A stretch of DNA of 64,000 nt from Himantopus leucocephalus (taxonomy: Eukaryota > Chordata > Aves > Charadriiformes > Recurvirostridae). The stretch covers positions 5,000,550 to 5,064,549 of the forward strand of contig RSEF01000021.1 in assembly GCA_003993805.1 (NCBI GenBank). Reading direction: 5' to 3'. A model generated the notes under the pieces. It worked only from the letters and a program-made list of their open reading frames with translations. It was not told the origin of the DNA and ran no database searches. A program made the position numbers and the translations under genes. Of this stretch, positions 1 to 13,075 are shown in pieces (the stretch's first letter is position 1; every line of letters starts with the position of its first letter).

Positions 1-160
1 GGGGCTGGGGCGTGGGAGGCCTCGGGGTTGGGGCGCGGAGCTTCCCCCGGGAGTCCTCCCCCGCGGCACGGCAGGGCTGAGGGCGCGGAGCTTCCCCCGG
101 GACTCCCCCCCAGTTCCCCGGCACGGCGGGGCTGAGGGCGTGGGGGGGAGCCGGACCCCG
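1..160. repeat. GC-rich minisatellite, about 50-55 bp unit
   Basis: The motif GGGCGCGGAGCTTCCCCCGGGA starts at 31 and again at 81, each copy ending in CACGGC(A/G)GGGCTGA, and a third partial copy begins at 136 (GGGCGTGGGGGG). The first 30 bases resemble a diverged earlier unit. Offsets are 50 and 55 bp. The array may continue to the left outside the window. Confidence 0.7.
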
Positions 161-400
161 GCCGGGTCAAACGGGAGCCCCTCCCGGGGAGGAGGCTGTG
201 CTTGGGCAGCGCTGCAGCGAGGGGAACGTGGGTCTTTCCGCAGCAACACGTCGGTGAGGCGGCGGTGCTGTGCAGCGGCAGGGTGCTGCCCTGTAACGGA
301 CTGGGGTGGGCAGGCCAGCCCTGCGCAGGGCCACCCGCGCCCCTCAGGTGTCCCCAAAGCCCCAAGAACGGCACCGGGGCTGGGGAGCCGTACCTGGAGC
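1..400. promoter_or_regulatory. CpG-rich GC block at left edge, candidate promoter island
   Basis: Very GC-rich with many CpGs (GGGGCGCGG, CCCCGCGG, GGCCGGGTC, GGCGGCGG), unlike the AT-rich DNA that follows from about 500. No protein was recognised in any frame. A consensus-like splice donor, CTTTTTG|GTGAGTCC, lies at about 470, so a plus-strand first exon of a non-coding or 5' UTR type is possible. Equally, the island could serve a minus-strand gene off the left edge. The function is inferred from composition only. Confidence 0.4.
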
Positions 401-2724
401 GTAGCCACGCTGATGGCACAGAGCCACTTTTGCTCGTGCTTCCTCTGGCACTGGACACGAGCTTTTTGGTGAGTCCGTCACAGGTTTGGTTTTGTAGCGC
501 TACAAGCAGCGTGCAGTTCAGGTCACTGGAGTAAGAAAGAAATACCTGAGTCATGCATTTGGCTCCCGGAATGCACTTTGGGTTCCCTGTGGCATACGGA
601 AAAGACCAGAGCATTTTGGTACTCCTTAGTAACAGCAGCAAAACTGAACTGATGTATCTGGAGCAAAACTTCTCCAAAGGGTACCGAGACTGATGGAGAC
701 GCAGACTGCAAATAACTTGATCTGGAAATAGGGAGCTAGAGCTTCCCCAGCGGCTGCGTTCTCCTCCCTCCCTTTTTTCTTTTCAGCAAGCCAGCATAGT
801 CCCTCCTTCATGGTAACAGGATTGTGGAAGGCCCTAAGGGAAATTCATTCCTTCCTGATATTTAAGGAGATAAGGTTGATTTGTTGATATCTTTACATTT
901 TTATTCCTCCAAAACTGTTTCAGGTGTTTAACGATCTAGCTTTGAAATAATGAGGAAGAGGACAGTTTTTGGACTGAGTGTTGATAATGGTTGAAGAATT
1001 CCAAGTGTCTCAATGGAATTGTGTCTGTTCCAACAGACTGAAGTCACATTTACTCCGTATTTTCAATACTGAAAATTGAGCTGGTAGTTTCCATGTTATG
1101 TGAAGATGGTGCATACCAAAAGAATCAGTGCTACTGCGTGTGTGTCAGACTCTCGCACATTTGAATCCTGTACCAAAAGGTTTACTATGAGGGGTCAAGA
1201 AAATTCTGCACTGTGAAACGTTTATGTTCATCTTACCCTACCTTTTCAGCTCCACAGGCCCTTTGGTATAGGCTGTTTTCACAAAATTCATTCCCAGACA
1301 TAAACAACCTAATTTGTCCTCAGTCAAACACTAGTAAAGAGAATTGAGTTATGTTGGAGGCATATTTATCATATGAAATCTCTTCCCACCAGCACCTGAG
1401 CTGAGCAATTAGATTGTTAATAATAACTTGTACATAATAGCTCAATACGCAGAATTGAGCATTGATGTTTTTTCATCCCAACCTGCAAATTACTGTATTA
1501 TGCCTCTCACATGGTGTCTCTGTAATTTTTTTTACGATCAGACTTTTTCCCTTCTTTGCTACATGTTCCCTCTGCTGCCATGATACAGACAGGGATTCAC
1601 AAGGTATGACTCTGATGCTTCAGCTTTTAAATGTCATTGGTGAAAAATATTTTTGATTGCATATTAATAGAAACTTTCTGCTGCCTCCTTTTCAAATGCT
1701 GGCTACTGCTGCTAATAACATGACAACACTCAAAACTCAGCAATTACTTGAAAATTACAGGTTTGGCCGATAACTCCATTTCACTCAAGGATGTTACATA
1801 CTGTAATGATCTAAAAAGAGATGGCTTTTGCAAGTGGATCAGTGCTCTTAATTTTCCTACTTATGTTGCATCTGCCTCTTTAAAAAAAATTAGAGTTTAC
1901 GGGGTAAATGACACGCGCATATGTGACAGCATCCTCTGACCAACACCAAGGATTCAACTTTGGGAAACCACCGGTGGTAAAATCATGAGCTTCTGTAGCT
2001 TGAATGAAAAAAGATCTGAGGCTGAGAAACACTGAACCATACCTGATGGGACAGACAGGACACCGCAGAGTAGATACCTCACGTCAGGGTTGGGTGCAGC
2101 CTGTTGGGGACAGGAATAACTTTCCCTCATTACTGTGACAGAAGTGTAAAAGAAATTAGTTTGTCACAGTCCCCTTTACCTCCCTACTGAATCTGCCCTT
2201 AAAAGCATATGGACCTTATTCCTTTACCTTCATTTTATACAGCATCTTTTTGTCTTTTATTTGTCACCTTTGTGCGGTAGGTTTTAGGTGTTTTTTAAAA
2301 TACTTTTTTAAATACTTTTTTTTTTTAATCTGTAAGTCCTGATGGAAGTGGAAATAACTTAATAGTTTCTAAGACATAATTTAGCCAGTAATAAAGATGG
2401 GCAACCTATACCTTAAAGAGCAAATACATAGACCCCAATGATTTCAGTGGAGACCATTTACCTGCGTTTGAAGGGCAGGTTTCTTCTCTCTCTGTCATCA
2501 GCCAAAACTGAAACAAAGATAAGAGGCATTGGGTTACTGCATATTTTCATAGCTGCAGTGGTGCAAGCTATGGAATTTAGTCATTTATTAGATGCATATT
2601 AAATATGCATGACAGTAAAAAGAAAACATTGAACATGAATGTAAATCTCTCTCATATACTAGATAGTCTTGGAGCTAAAGAACAACTACTGAGATCAGTG
2701 TGTCCACGGGCTCAGTCACCGTCT
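161..2724. other. Intergenic stretch after the CpG block
   Basis: GC content drops sharply after about 500. No coding exon, tRNA or recognisable mobile element was seen. A T-rich run lies near 2290-2330. Short open frames exist but none resembles a known protein. Confidence 0.5.
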
Positions 2725-2805
2725 CTGTCATTGACTTGCTGAGTCACATTAATACCTCTGCATCTCACTTTCTCCCATTGTGGGAATGACAGTGAAGATG
2801 TACTG
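2725..2805 (+). mobile_element. MIR-like SINE fragment
   Basis: Contains TTGACTTGCTGAGTCAC, then ACCTCTGCATCTCACTTTCT, then CCCATTGTGGGAATGACAGT, which parallels the MIR core (GACCTTGGGCAAGTCAC, CCTCTGTGCCTCAGTTTCC, TGTAAAATGGG). Highly diverged. Confidence 0.4.
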
Positions 2806-5800
2806 GAAGAGTTGAAGGAGCTTCAGTCCAACCTTCAACCCAGATTTCCACTGCCCTCCCACCATACTTGCATGTCCTCAGCGCAGGCTCTGTCCCGCGG
2901 CAGGCTCTGGCAATGAGCCTTGGGGTGCTCCCTCTTTGCCCGGGGGCTCCTGGAGCAGGATGGTTGGGTGCTTGCAGGACTACATGTGTCTCCCCCCCAG
3001 CTGCAGCTCTATGCTCACCTTCCCACCCCCACCCCATGAGCCAGTCTGGAGGAGTAAACGTGCCCCGTTGCATGGCCTACAAAGGTGGGTAGGGGTGCTC
3101 CTGCATTCCCTGATGTGGTCACAGCTGTGCTTGCATTGACATCAGCGCTGTGTCCGTCCCTGTAATATCCCGATTCAGAATGACACATCCTGGTCAAAGG
3201 AGAAACCTAAAATGGAGAAGTCTAAGGCTATTTCTTGCAGAATCTTTCCCCTGAAAATTTTGTCAAAAATCAACCTGTTTCTGTGAAGTCTTTCAATTTT
3301 TCACAAACTCACACTTTCAGTTGATTGTTTCACAATCAATATTACTCAGAGCCTCCAAGAAGCAAGCCCGGCTTTGTATCACCAACACATTAGGTCATTA
3401 ATTTTGTATTTTAATTCACCACAGGAACAGTCCCCTTCACTGTTATAATTTACATATGCAGAAGATACAGAAGAGTTAACAAGTATATAGGAGTGCCACT
3501 ACCTCGTGGCATTTCTTGTCTTTATGCTTTCTTTTATTTTTTAGCACCTTTGGATCCATCATCTCTGGTCAGTACTGCCACATTGTAAAGGACTGCTGAT
3601 AATTCCCACATTCTGGAGTTTTACAGCTGTGATGGAAAGCAATCTTAAATGGAAATGGACCGAAAGGAAGGGCATATCAGGTCTAATTGGAAAAGCATAC
3701 ACATTTAGCGCACACAAAGAGGGGATAAATCCCACCTACCTGTGGTAAGCAAAGACTAAATTAAACAGAAAAGGGGGGGGGGGGNAGAGAGAGAAAGGAA
3801 GAAGAGGAAAAAAATCCAGACATTAACTTAGCCATAAAGTTTGGTCCCCATCAAGCCAGCAACTTTAGGAACTTTTGACTTCCATGTGGGTCAGAGATGT
3901 GCTGCACCTTCTGCCTCACTGTTAGTATTTTTCATTCTAGAAAAATTAACAACAAAACCCATATAAAACCCTCTCTTGCTTTCTCAGTTCAGCTTCAAGG
4001 AATGGGATCCAGACAAACCGCTGGAGGGAAGGAAGGCTTTTGGATTCTGCATTTTATTTTATTAGGTGTAAGTGAGTTATTTTGATTATGTTGGCAAGAA
4101 GTGGGAAAAAAAAGCTTTATGGCAGCAGCTCTGTCCCCTCTCTACCCACTTCTCCATGCACATGTGCACTCCCAGCACCCACTGCCACATAATTTGGCCA
4201 GCAAAGACTCACAGAAGCAAGTCTACACTGGTGCCTCTGCATTCTGCGATGTTTGACTGCTTAGACGGGGGGGCAGAAAAGCCTGGGGTTTTTTGCCTTT
4301 TAATCAAGGCATGAAGGTAGGGAAAGGAAGGGGAGGAGCAAAAAAATGTGCAACCCCCCCAAGTTTTTTTTCTCACCAGTTTTGGGCATTGCTGTCAGAG
4401 GGTTTCATAGGAATGAATGACACACTTTTCAAGCTACCTTGGAGCTCCCTGTGTGTGGTGACAATGTAGCTACGCTGTGCTGTAGCAAAAATGATGGGCA
4501 GTATCCGCCAGCCACAGGCCCCAGGGAAATCAGTGCTCCTTCCTGACATCTCATACCTGCCACTGGGGCAGGCAATGGGGAGCTGGGAATCCTGAGGTTT
4601 TTTCTTCCAGCTGTCACTAAATTTTTGTGTGAATCTTGAGTCGTTTAACTTCTCTGCTCATCAGTTTCCTGATGACTCTTCACCTACCAGAGAAAACAGG
4701 GAAATCGGAGACCTGCCATCCTTACACTGCCAGGAAGGACCCAATGCATGCAACAGACGTCAAATAATTTAGTCTAATTTTTGCAAAGATGTCAAAGATT
4801 GGCCTCATTGCCTGCATGGAAGGGTGATCTTGTATGTGAATGCTTGTGTGCATGCATGTATCTGTATCAAAGGATAATCAGAATGGGAAGTTACTAAAAT
4901 GAATGTAAAAGCCAAGATCAAAGGCAAATATCTGTCTGTGGATCCCTCCTTGCTAAGATGAATGAAGTGGCACTTTATCTCCCTCGTCCAAAGGGCATCC
5001 AGAACAAGGGAAGATAGGAACTGTGGTGCTGCTCAGATGGGTTTTATTTGTAGCTTCAATTTTCCGTGTTCTTTTCTAACATGGTTTTAGAAGTATTTAC
5101 TACTTATGTGCTTGAGACAGTCCTTTGTTCCCTTTTCCCTGTGCTTTGTGACTGTGGAATCACCTGCTATGCAGATCTCCCATCTACAGTATCTCTCTCC
5201 TTTACCCAATGGTAGCTGAGGAAGCAGAGAAGAAGGAGGACGAAACTGTATTTCTCCACAGTGAAGCCAATACAAATAAAATTTGAGATAGGAATTTATC
5301 AGCATCTGCCTCCCTTCTTGGCACCACAAGAGGCAACTCAGATGGCTTTGATACCTTGCAGAGCACCAGAAACACTGTGTACCACCACTTTCCTTCCCTG
5401 ACAGAGATCCTGTTCTCAAATACAAACCTTGGGAGATGAGCACAAAACTTGAGCCTAGAATAGGTATGGAAATGCACAGCTTGAAGAGAAGAATTCTTCC
5501 CATGGAGCCCTCCATAGGCTCCCAGACTCACATAAACCAAAAACTTAGCCCTGCTCCTATTGAAATTAATAGCAGAACTTTGCTAAAAGCAATCTAGTAC
5601 TGAAGCAAGAGACCTGGAACTCCCCCCATAGAGCACAGGAAGGAATGTCAGACTTCTTCCTTGGCCACCTGCAGGGGAGGCCAAGGAAGTAGCATGGAGT
5701 GTACATGAACAACTTGGATTCTGCCTGCGGGATCTGTGAGTTCCCTGTGGGACAAGACTGGGGAGCCAGCTGAATATGCTGCTCAAGAGTGGGACAAGGC

Positions 5801-7319
5801 TGACACCAAAGGAAAACACAGAGATTAGTGCAGGAACACTGAGCCTCTGAACAGGTAAATGAAGATTGCCACATGAAATGCAAATTTCTAAAGTGACTGA
5901 GCCTCCATCTTCTCCTGGGATGAGATAGCAGAAAACAAGACTAAACTTTTGTTGTTTTGCACATCGCCTGTGAAGGCTTCTCATAGGAAAGGCAGAGGGA
6001 GTAAGGAGGTTAACTGCTGAAACCAGGCAGTTCCCTGGGCATGGCTCTATGGATTGGCTCTGTATATTCATCTTAACTGCTGTGTTTAAGGCACCACCAA
6101 GGGGAGGAAAAAAAGGAGGGAATAACAGAGTTCTGAAACCTGGTGAAAAAAAAAAAAATGTCATGAAAGGGAACCCTCCCACGCTGGAAGAAGTGGGAAG
6201 CAATAAGGGGGAAAGCGCGGCCTTCCCGAGACGCAGGGGAGAGAGCAAGTGGTCTGAGAGTGACGCGTGGATGTGAAATATGGCCCTACAACAGCTGTTT
6301 AGCACATTAGCCTGTTGGTGTGCAGGCTCCCATCCAAGAGCTTTCAGTCAGAATCCCAGTTCAGCAAGAGCAGCGAGACAAATGCAGCAGGATGGGAGTC
6401 AGCCCTTGCAAGTTGTAAACAGCGATGCTGCCTTCTTTACTTGGGGACAGCCTGGATGCAGTTGTCATGGAGAAAGGGAAGGGAGCAGGTTCTCAGCTCC
6501 CCTTGCTGGATGCTAGAAAGGGCTGCAAGAGGAAGAATAATAATAGCTGGAATAGCTTAGGCTTCATCCAAGTCTGCCTGCCCACAAAAGGAGGTTTTCT
6601 GATTAAGACATTCTTGGCAGGTGGTCAGGCAGTACACCTTTTTCTTTTCATTCAGCCCTCTTAATGGTGAGGAGGTTTCCAAGGATGATGGGAAATGATG
6701 ATACAGAGGACACCTGCACTGACTGGCTCTGATATAACAATAGAGGCCTCCATAACAGAGTAGAAGGAGGGCATCGGTTTGGGTGAAGACAACCAACCTT
6801 TCCAACCCATTCCCACAATATAAATACCCACTCAGCCCTGAGTACATATACTGCAGGAGCAACCAGCTAGCAAAACTATTCCTTGCTATTCAGAGGCCCT
6901 GGGACTGACCTGTTATTTTGCTCTAAATGCTGCTTGAACTGAAACACATTTATTAGTAAGGGTTGCAAATTCCAGGAAGAGGCAAGCATTCAGCAACCCC
7001 TGTCAAAACCAGCATGCCCATCAGGGTACATGGCCCATGGAAACAAACACCTTGCAGCTAAAATGCAATGCTGGAGTGATGCAGGGCCTACATTTTCCCC
7101 TGGGTGAAAGAATGGAGTGATAAAACAGGCAGTTCACACCTTCAATCCATTTACAGAATAAGCCTTTCTGCTTTCAGACCTGAGATCAGGTCAAATTGGA
7201 AGCAAATGGCTAAACCTTTCCCCACAGTCTCTTTAGTCTCTGGCAAACAGAGCTACGTAATCCAGGAAACACCCTGCCTCCAAAGCCTGAAGCACAGATC
7301 TCAACACTGGCAGCAGAAG
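2806..7319. other. Intergenic stretch with no gene seen
   Basis: Holds a G-run ending in a single N (3774-3785) and a probable decayed MIR core near 4630-4700 (GTTTAACTTCTCTGCTCATC, then AGTTTCC). A 240-codon open frame on the minus strand (6305-5583) is partly explained by purine-rich plus-strand composition at 6090-6250 and resembles no protein I know. Confidence 0.5.
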
Positions 7320-7460
7320 TGCCTCAAACTGATCTCATGTGTGGGGACAAGGATCAAAGTGCTTACTTGCTGCATGACCTATGGGGGCAAGTCACTTGAC
7401 CTGCAGATGGCAAGTCAGCCAACCGAGCTTGAAAAGCACTTGGGAAAAAAAATCTAACAT
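7320..7460 (+). mobile_element. Possible MIR-like SINE fragment
   Basis: Contains TACTTGCTGCATGACCTATG followed by GGGGCAAGTCACTTGACCTG, similar to the MIR segment TTACTAGCTGTGTGACCTTGG then GCAAGTCACTTAACC. The flanks are too diverged to set limits. Confidence 0.35.
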
Positions 7461-10400
7461 AGCAGAGCCATTTGGAAAAACAGATGTTGAGTTGGAGCAG
7501 AGTTTTCCAAGGGACAGAAATTACCAGCAATGGTAGGATGGAGTTCCCTTACTGAAGGGCACAATCACGACATAAACTCTCTGACTGCCTGCTTGTCCCC
7601 ATCTCCGTTCCACACTGGAAAAATACCATTTTTCGAACAGTTTCAGTAAAAGTTCAGACTCATGTGGTTTAAACCACATTTGGCAGCCTCACCGTAGGCA
7701 AGGGTCAAAACTAGCCCTGAGCAAACCTGAACCAGTACTGAACACAGAGCTCCTGCCTGCTGCCAGTGATAGGTAATTTCTCTGCTACAGACCAAGCCCC
7801 AGGGATTTCTTTTCTTGACACTTCTCTGTATTATGGAAATTAGCTACCTACTCACTAGGTATTTTACTGGAACCACTTTAACCACCAGGCATTTCTTTTC
7901 AAGGGCAAACACTTCTGCGAATGAGACATAGGAGATTACCAAGGGCTGCCTCCCCAGTAAGCATGTGTGTGGGAAGGGGAGTACCCCTTTAGCATGCTTT
8001 GTCTTTCAGATCCTCCTCAGGGCACATTATATGTCAAAAAGACGACTCAACTGGGGAGAGGGAGTTTGAAAGGGCAAGGGAGGAGGCAGCAATGTGAAGG
8101 CTTTTCTCACCACTGTGGCAGGAAATGGAAACAGCGCTTTGGTGGCAGGAAGAGTGAGAGTGATGGAGCTCCTGGCTGCACCCACCCTCCAGCAGCAGCA
8201 GAGTCAACAGCGAAAAACCTCATGCCACCTGCTTAAGAGTACTTGTGTTGCTACAGCAGGGACTGTTTTTCTGTCTCTGACATTTGGCCTGACTGTAAAT
8301 GAGTCTACTAATTCTCTTAACGCTGCTGCTGCAAGTGGTGCTAATCTCTACAGCAGGGTACACGTTTGTCCCATACTCACTGGTATCAATTCCCTGTAGC
8401 TGTGCATGACAGTCTGTGGGCAAAGCATGTAAGGGTGGCCTGCCTGCACCCACTTCAGTCTCCTGTAAAGCCAATACCATTTACCTGCTGACCACGAAAA
8501 GGTCTAGAAACTCAAGTGGCACATATTTCCAACTTACCTTCTAAATCGTTCCTGAAGGGCAAGTGGCATCTCACCCCAGGTTCACTGGATTTCAGCTCAG
8601 TGTTTGCTGTGGGTCCAGTGGGTCTTGCTTTTTTGAAGAACCATCCCAGTCACGTCTCAATAGAAATTGCAACAATATGCAAGGCTGCACGGCAGCAGGA
8701 GCCTTGACTACCTGTGGGCACAGCAAGAACATCCATTTGCAGAGGGAGTGAGGGCACAAGCCTAGAGCAGGAGAGAGACACTGTGTTTTGTCAGCATTGT
8801 CAGATGAAGCAGAAGAGTTGTTGCACCAGCAAATGATCAGCTGGTTTGAATTAAGCTTGAGGCATCAACACAGGTGAGAGAAAAGCAGGGTATCAGCACA
8901 AAAATCAGAACAACTAAGGCCTTAACAGTGCTAAAGGATGAATGAGAAAGTCTCTTCATTTCATGCTACAGAGCCCACCTTTTTCCCTCCAAGACTGTTG
9001 ATAAGGAGATGCGTTAAGGTAGAGATATTTATGAGCAGCCCTTTGTTTATGTTGGGATGTTTAATTTATGGGCGAGGCACACCTACGGTTGGACTTGGAA
9101 ATCTGAAGGAAGAAATAAATAATAGATGCATACCACCATTCATGCAGACTTTTTTAAGCCAAATTCAAAGAAGGAGCCTATCAAACAGACCCTTACTATG
9201 TCCATGCATTCAAGCCTTTTGCTCGCATGCATTCCTATCCTTTCCTAAAATCTGTAGCTGTAGCAAAAGAAAACACACAATCATTCCAACAAAGGTCCAG
9301 GTCTGCCCTCAGTTTCCTCTCTGTTGGCCCAACTGCACTCAATGCTGCCCAGAAGCTGCAGCCTGCAGCTCACCTGAAGATCAGTAACACTGCTTCAGCC
9401 ATGCATCCCCCAAACCAGCGAGTTAAATAATAAGCATCCTTCAACCTCCCTTCTTCATTCAAAATCAGAAAACACTATTAAATAAATGTCCTCCAGCCCC
9501 TTCCTGCAAATAGGTAAATACTCTTTATCATAATTCATGTGCTGTGCGTGTTCACTGACATGACTCCATTGGACTTTGTACCTGTCTCTGAAACTATCCC
9601 CGATACATTGATTTTGGAGCTTTGGCCAGAGTAGGGCTTAATTTCCTCATCACTTACAGCTCTGTTTTTCCTCTGCTTGTCATAGAAGCTTTTGACCAGC
9701 GTAAGAGCAAAATAGGGACTTTCTAGTTGTACTTAAATCCTGTCTGACCTATTAATGAATGGACTGTCCAAGCATTTAATGAAGCCTGTATTCCCACTGA
9801 TACCACTGATGTTCAGAAAGTTGAAACATGACTGTATGTCCTGAACTAGATGAAAGGATTGTATGTATGTTGGTTTGGGTTTTTTATGTCCATACTCTCA
9901 TCTTATTACTCACAGCCACGCTTGGGTACATTTTAATTAGCTTATTACTTTTTATCTCAAAAGACATGACTGAAAGAATAAAAATGTCTCAAAACATACA
10001 CAAGCTTTTCAAATTCTCCAATGATTAAACTCCATGCTGCTCCAGCATCAGGAATTTTATCATGGTTATATTTCCTTTAGATTCATAGTTGCTTGCTGAT
10101 CTGATTAATTCTCTATCTTTCTTTCTGAATATTCAGTAAATTGTTGCATGTCCAAGTGCTCTGAATTCTTCCAGACATATACTGATTTACTTTGATCCCT
10201 GCCATTTATTAATTCAGAAACAAGAAAGAAAAAGCTAAGAAAAGAGAGAGGGCTATTCAGCTGTCTATATTGGTCCCCTTTCAAAATTAGGACTAGAAGG
10301 AAAAAAAAGTCAAGTGATGAAAAATGGAAGTGGGAAAACAAGCAAAAAGAATGAGACATGGAAGTAAATTCTTAATGTCAAACTAATTCATTCTGAAACA

Positions 10401-12477
10401 GCCAGAACCAGCAGCCTCTCAATACCTGGTTCCTCTGTTGTGTGTTTTCTTTGAGTATGTACACATACTCTTATGAATCTTCTCAAAGCAAGCTCAGTGG
10501 CTGGTCTTTCAGTTTGTAGCTCTTTACAATGTTCTCCCAAAGAAGCCCTCAACTTACAACCATCTGGGATGGATGGGAAAAAGTTTCTTTACTTCCCTGC
10601 AATGTGTACCACAGAGGACACACATTGCATCCCCACTACACACTTTTATGCTAGACCCGTATGAAACCTGATTTATGATCTAACGTGAGAAAGAGTAGCA
10701 CAGAATGTCAGCAGCCACCAAATTCTAATCTCTTTGAGCCTGCATGATAACTTAACCCAAAAGGCTATTCTGTGTTCAGGCTTTTCTCCTTGAGCAGTTT
10801 GCCAGACATTGTCAAGTTGAGGCAGATTGGTCCAGAAGGCTTGGGATGCCCCAGCCCAGGAAGCATCCAGACCCATCTGCCCTGCCTTTTTCACTTTGTT
10901 TGAGGGACCAATGGCTAATGTAAAGTGTGGTATCTGATGAATCAACAGGGCTTGAAATATGATCAATGTGCCCATGCTTCCAGCTTAGCAGTTCATGTAA
11001 TAGGTGGCCTAGAAAATATAATATTGAGACTTCTGCCCATCCTCTGCACTTAGGGCCTGAGAGGACAGCCTGACTTGTGAAACATGCAGTCTAGCTTTCA
11101 CTTTACCAAAATGGAAGGCTCAGCAAGAGCTAAAACTTACAGGCTTACTCACAGAATGGCATCATTACAGCAAGAAAGCTTGTGCTGAGGACACAGCAGA
11201 GACAGAGCAGTGGCTGTGCCAACAGAGCAAGGTGGATGCTGGAAGACTATAAACAGGCTGTGTTGCCCACAGAGAGGAGGGAGAAGCCATGAGGGAGCAG
11301 GAGAGACTGTCTCCCCGGGTATAGTGTGAAGAGCAGCGTAGGAGGCCATGATGTGAACGTTGTCTCTATTTGTACAAGTCAGATGCTGGACTGCGATCCA
11401 TGGCGATTGGCCGGAGTCCCACAGTAGCCATTATTCAATACTTCCACTGAAACTCTGATGACTGTTAATGCTGGAGGGAGGTGAAAGAACATAGGAGGTA
11501 GGGGAGGGAGGGGCAGAGAGATATGGAGGTATACCTAGAAAATACCCCTCCAGATGCAATCTCAAAACAGGATCTTTCTATCCTTTAAGCAAAGCCATCC
11601 AAGTAGGACTGATTGTTTTTCCACCAGTCTTTCTTTAGGCCTCCAAGAAGGCCTAAAGACAGAAAACAAAACACACAAGAACAAAATAAAAAGAAACAAA
11701 ACAAGAAAGGCATCAGCAACTACAAAAAAAGGAAAAGGAGGGTGGGGGAGCCTACTCAGCGTTGACAGCAGATATTCAGTGCTGTTTGAACTTCATTGGT
11801 GGTATGGTCTCACATTTCTAAGGCTCTTGACATAGGCATTGGCTCCAGGGGTGAGACCATCTGCATCTCTGTTTTGCTGGGATTGCTTCCATGCAGAGGG
11901 CCAGGAAAGGGAGATGGATTTCATCAGAACTGCCTTCTAAAATTCCCATCCTCTCTCCTGCCCCACCCCTTGCCAAGAGGGAGGGATGGGAGGGCTAATG
12001 TGATTTCTAATTCTAGCCCCATTTTGCTGCATTCTAGTACCAGCCAACAGACGTATCCCAGCAGCATTCAGAAATAAACACTCTTTGCATAGAATGAAAC
12101 ACAGCACTTAATTCGGCAGCCAACTCTAACTCTACCTTTCAGGGGCAGTATAAAGGTGGGGAAATTTAGGATAAGGAGTATTTAACCTGGATATCAAAAA
12201 ACACTTGCTAACAATACCAAACACTCAAATAAAGGAAAATCCGTCTTGTCCATTAAAGCCATGAAAGAGTTCACTAAGGTAATGACTACGGAACAAGTTG
12301 AACATGGTGTAGTGAACACCATGTCATGTCAATGCTTTTTGTGAATATTGGCCAACAATTAGCCTAAGCCATACAGTCTGGATTTGAAGATTAATACCCC
12401 CTAAGGATATGTATGTCTGAGGGATTAGAGGCTAGGGGCCACATTCTTCCTCAGTATCAATTCCACAAGTAGCTCAT
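7461..12477. other. Intergenic stretch with no gene seen
   Basis: AT-rich to mixed sequence. No splice-flanked conserved coding segment, RNA gene or clear mobile element was recognised. An A-rich, AAAAC-like stretch lies at about 11660-11735. Confidence 0.5.
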
Positions 12478-12550
12478 GGTGACTGGCCCCATTTTAGAGA
12501 TTAAGAAACACAGAGTTAAGAGAAGCAAGAGAAAAAGTTTGCAACAAAAA
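12478..12550 (-). mobile_element. MIR-like SINE fragment
   Basis: Reads GGCCCCATTTTAGAGATTAAG then AAACACAGAGTTAAGAG, matching the reverse complement of the MIR core (CCCATTTTACAGATGAGGAAACTGAGG...GAGAGGTTAAG). Short and diverged. Confidence 0.4.
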
Positions 12551-12939
12551 TGGGGTCCAAAGCCCTAGCAAATTGTGGCATTCATTTCATAGCAATTGCC
12601 AGCAAGAGAGGCAAGCTTCTTGTCTGTAAGAGCAACATTTGCAGAGATCAGGAGCCTATTGCATTAGGTGTTGCACTATAATCCTAAGGCTAGCAGTGCA
12701 CCCTGCTTGCTATGCAAGAGCAGTTGTCCACATAAACAGGTCCATTAAATCCATCACTTGTGTCTATCACTGGAGAGTTACCTGCTTGTAACGCTCAGAA
12801 AGAATGCAGTCACCTGCGAAGCAACACATTGCCACCACCGAAGCTGGCTGCTAACTGTTCATATTTAGTCATAGTTCTGGTCTGATCTCACCTGCAAGAG
12901 GAAGGATGTATTTTGGGTACAAGCAGAAATTGCTTTGGG

Positions 12940-13075
12940 AAGCTCAGTTTTGGGCTCTGTTACTATTTCCCTTCATGAACCTGTGTCACTCCTATTTCTC
13001 TGTGCCTCAGTTTCCCTGGAAGACTACATTTCCTTCACCTTTGAGGACTTCATTCAAAGGGCTCCTTTTAGACTC
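12940..13075 (+). mobile_element. MIR-like SINE fragment
   Basis: TTTCTCTGTGCCTCAGTTTCC at about 12994-13015 is a near-exact MIR core match, preceded by a diverged GAACCTGTGTCACTCC that aligns with TGTGTGACCTTGG. The outer limits are uncertain. Confidence 0.45.

Noticed and set aside
5583..6305. 240-codon minus-strand open frame
   Set aside because: No domain recognised. Part of it crosses purine-rich plus-strand sequence that suppresses stops, and no splice or promoter support was seen.
8185..8210. CAG-like triplet run near 8190
   Set aside because: Only a few imperfect CAG units; not a notable repeat expansion.
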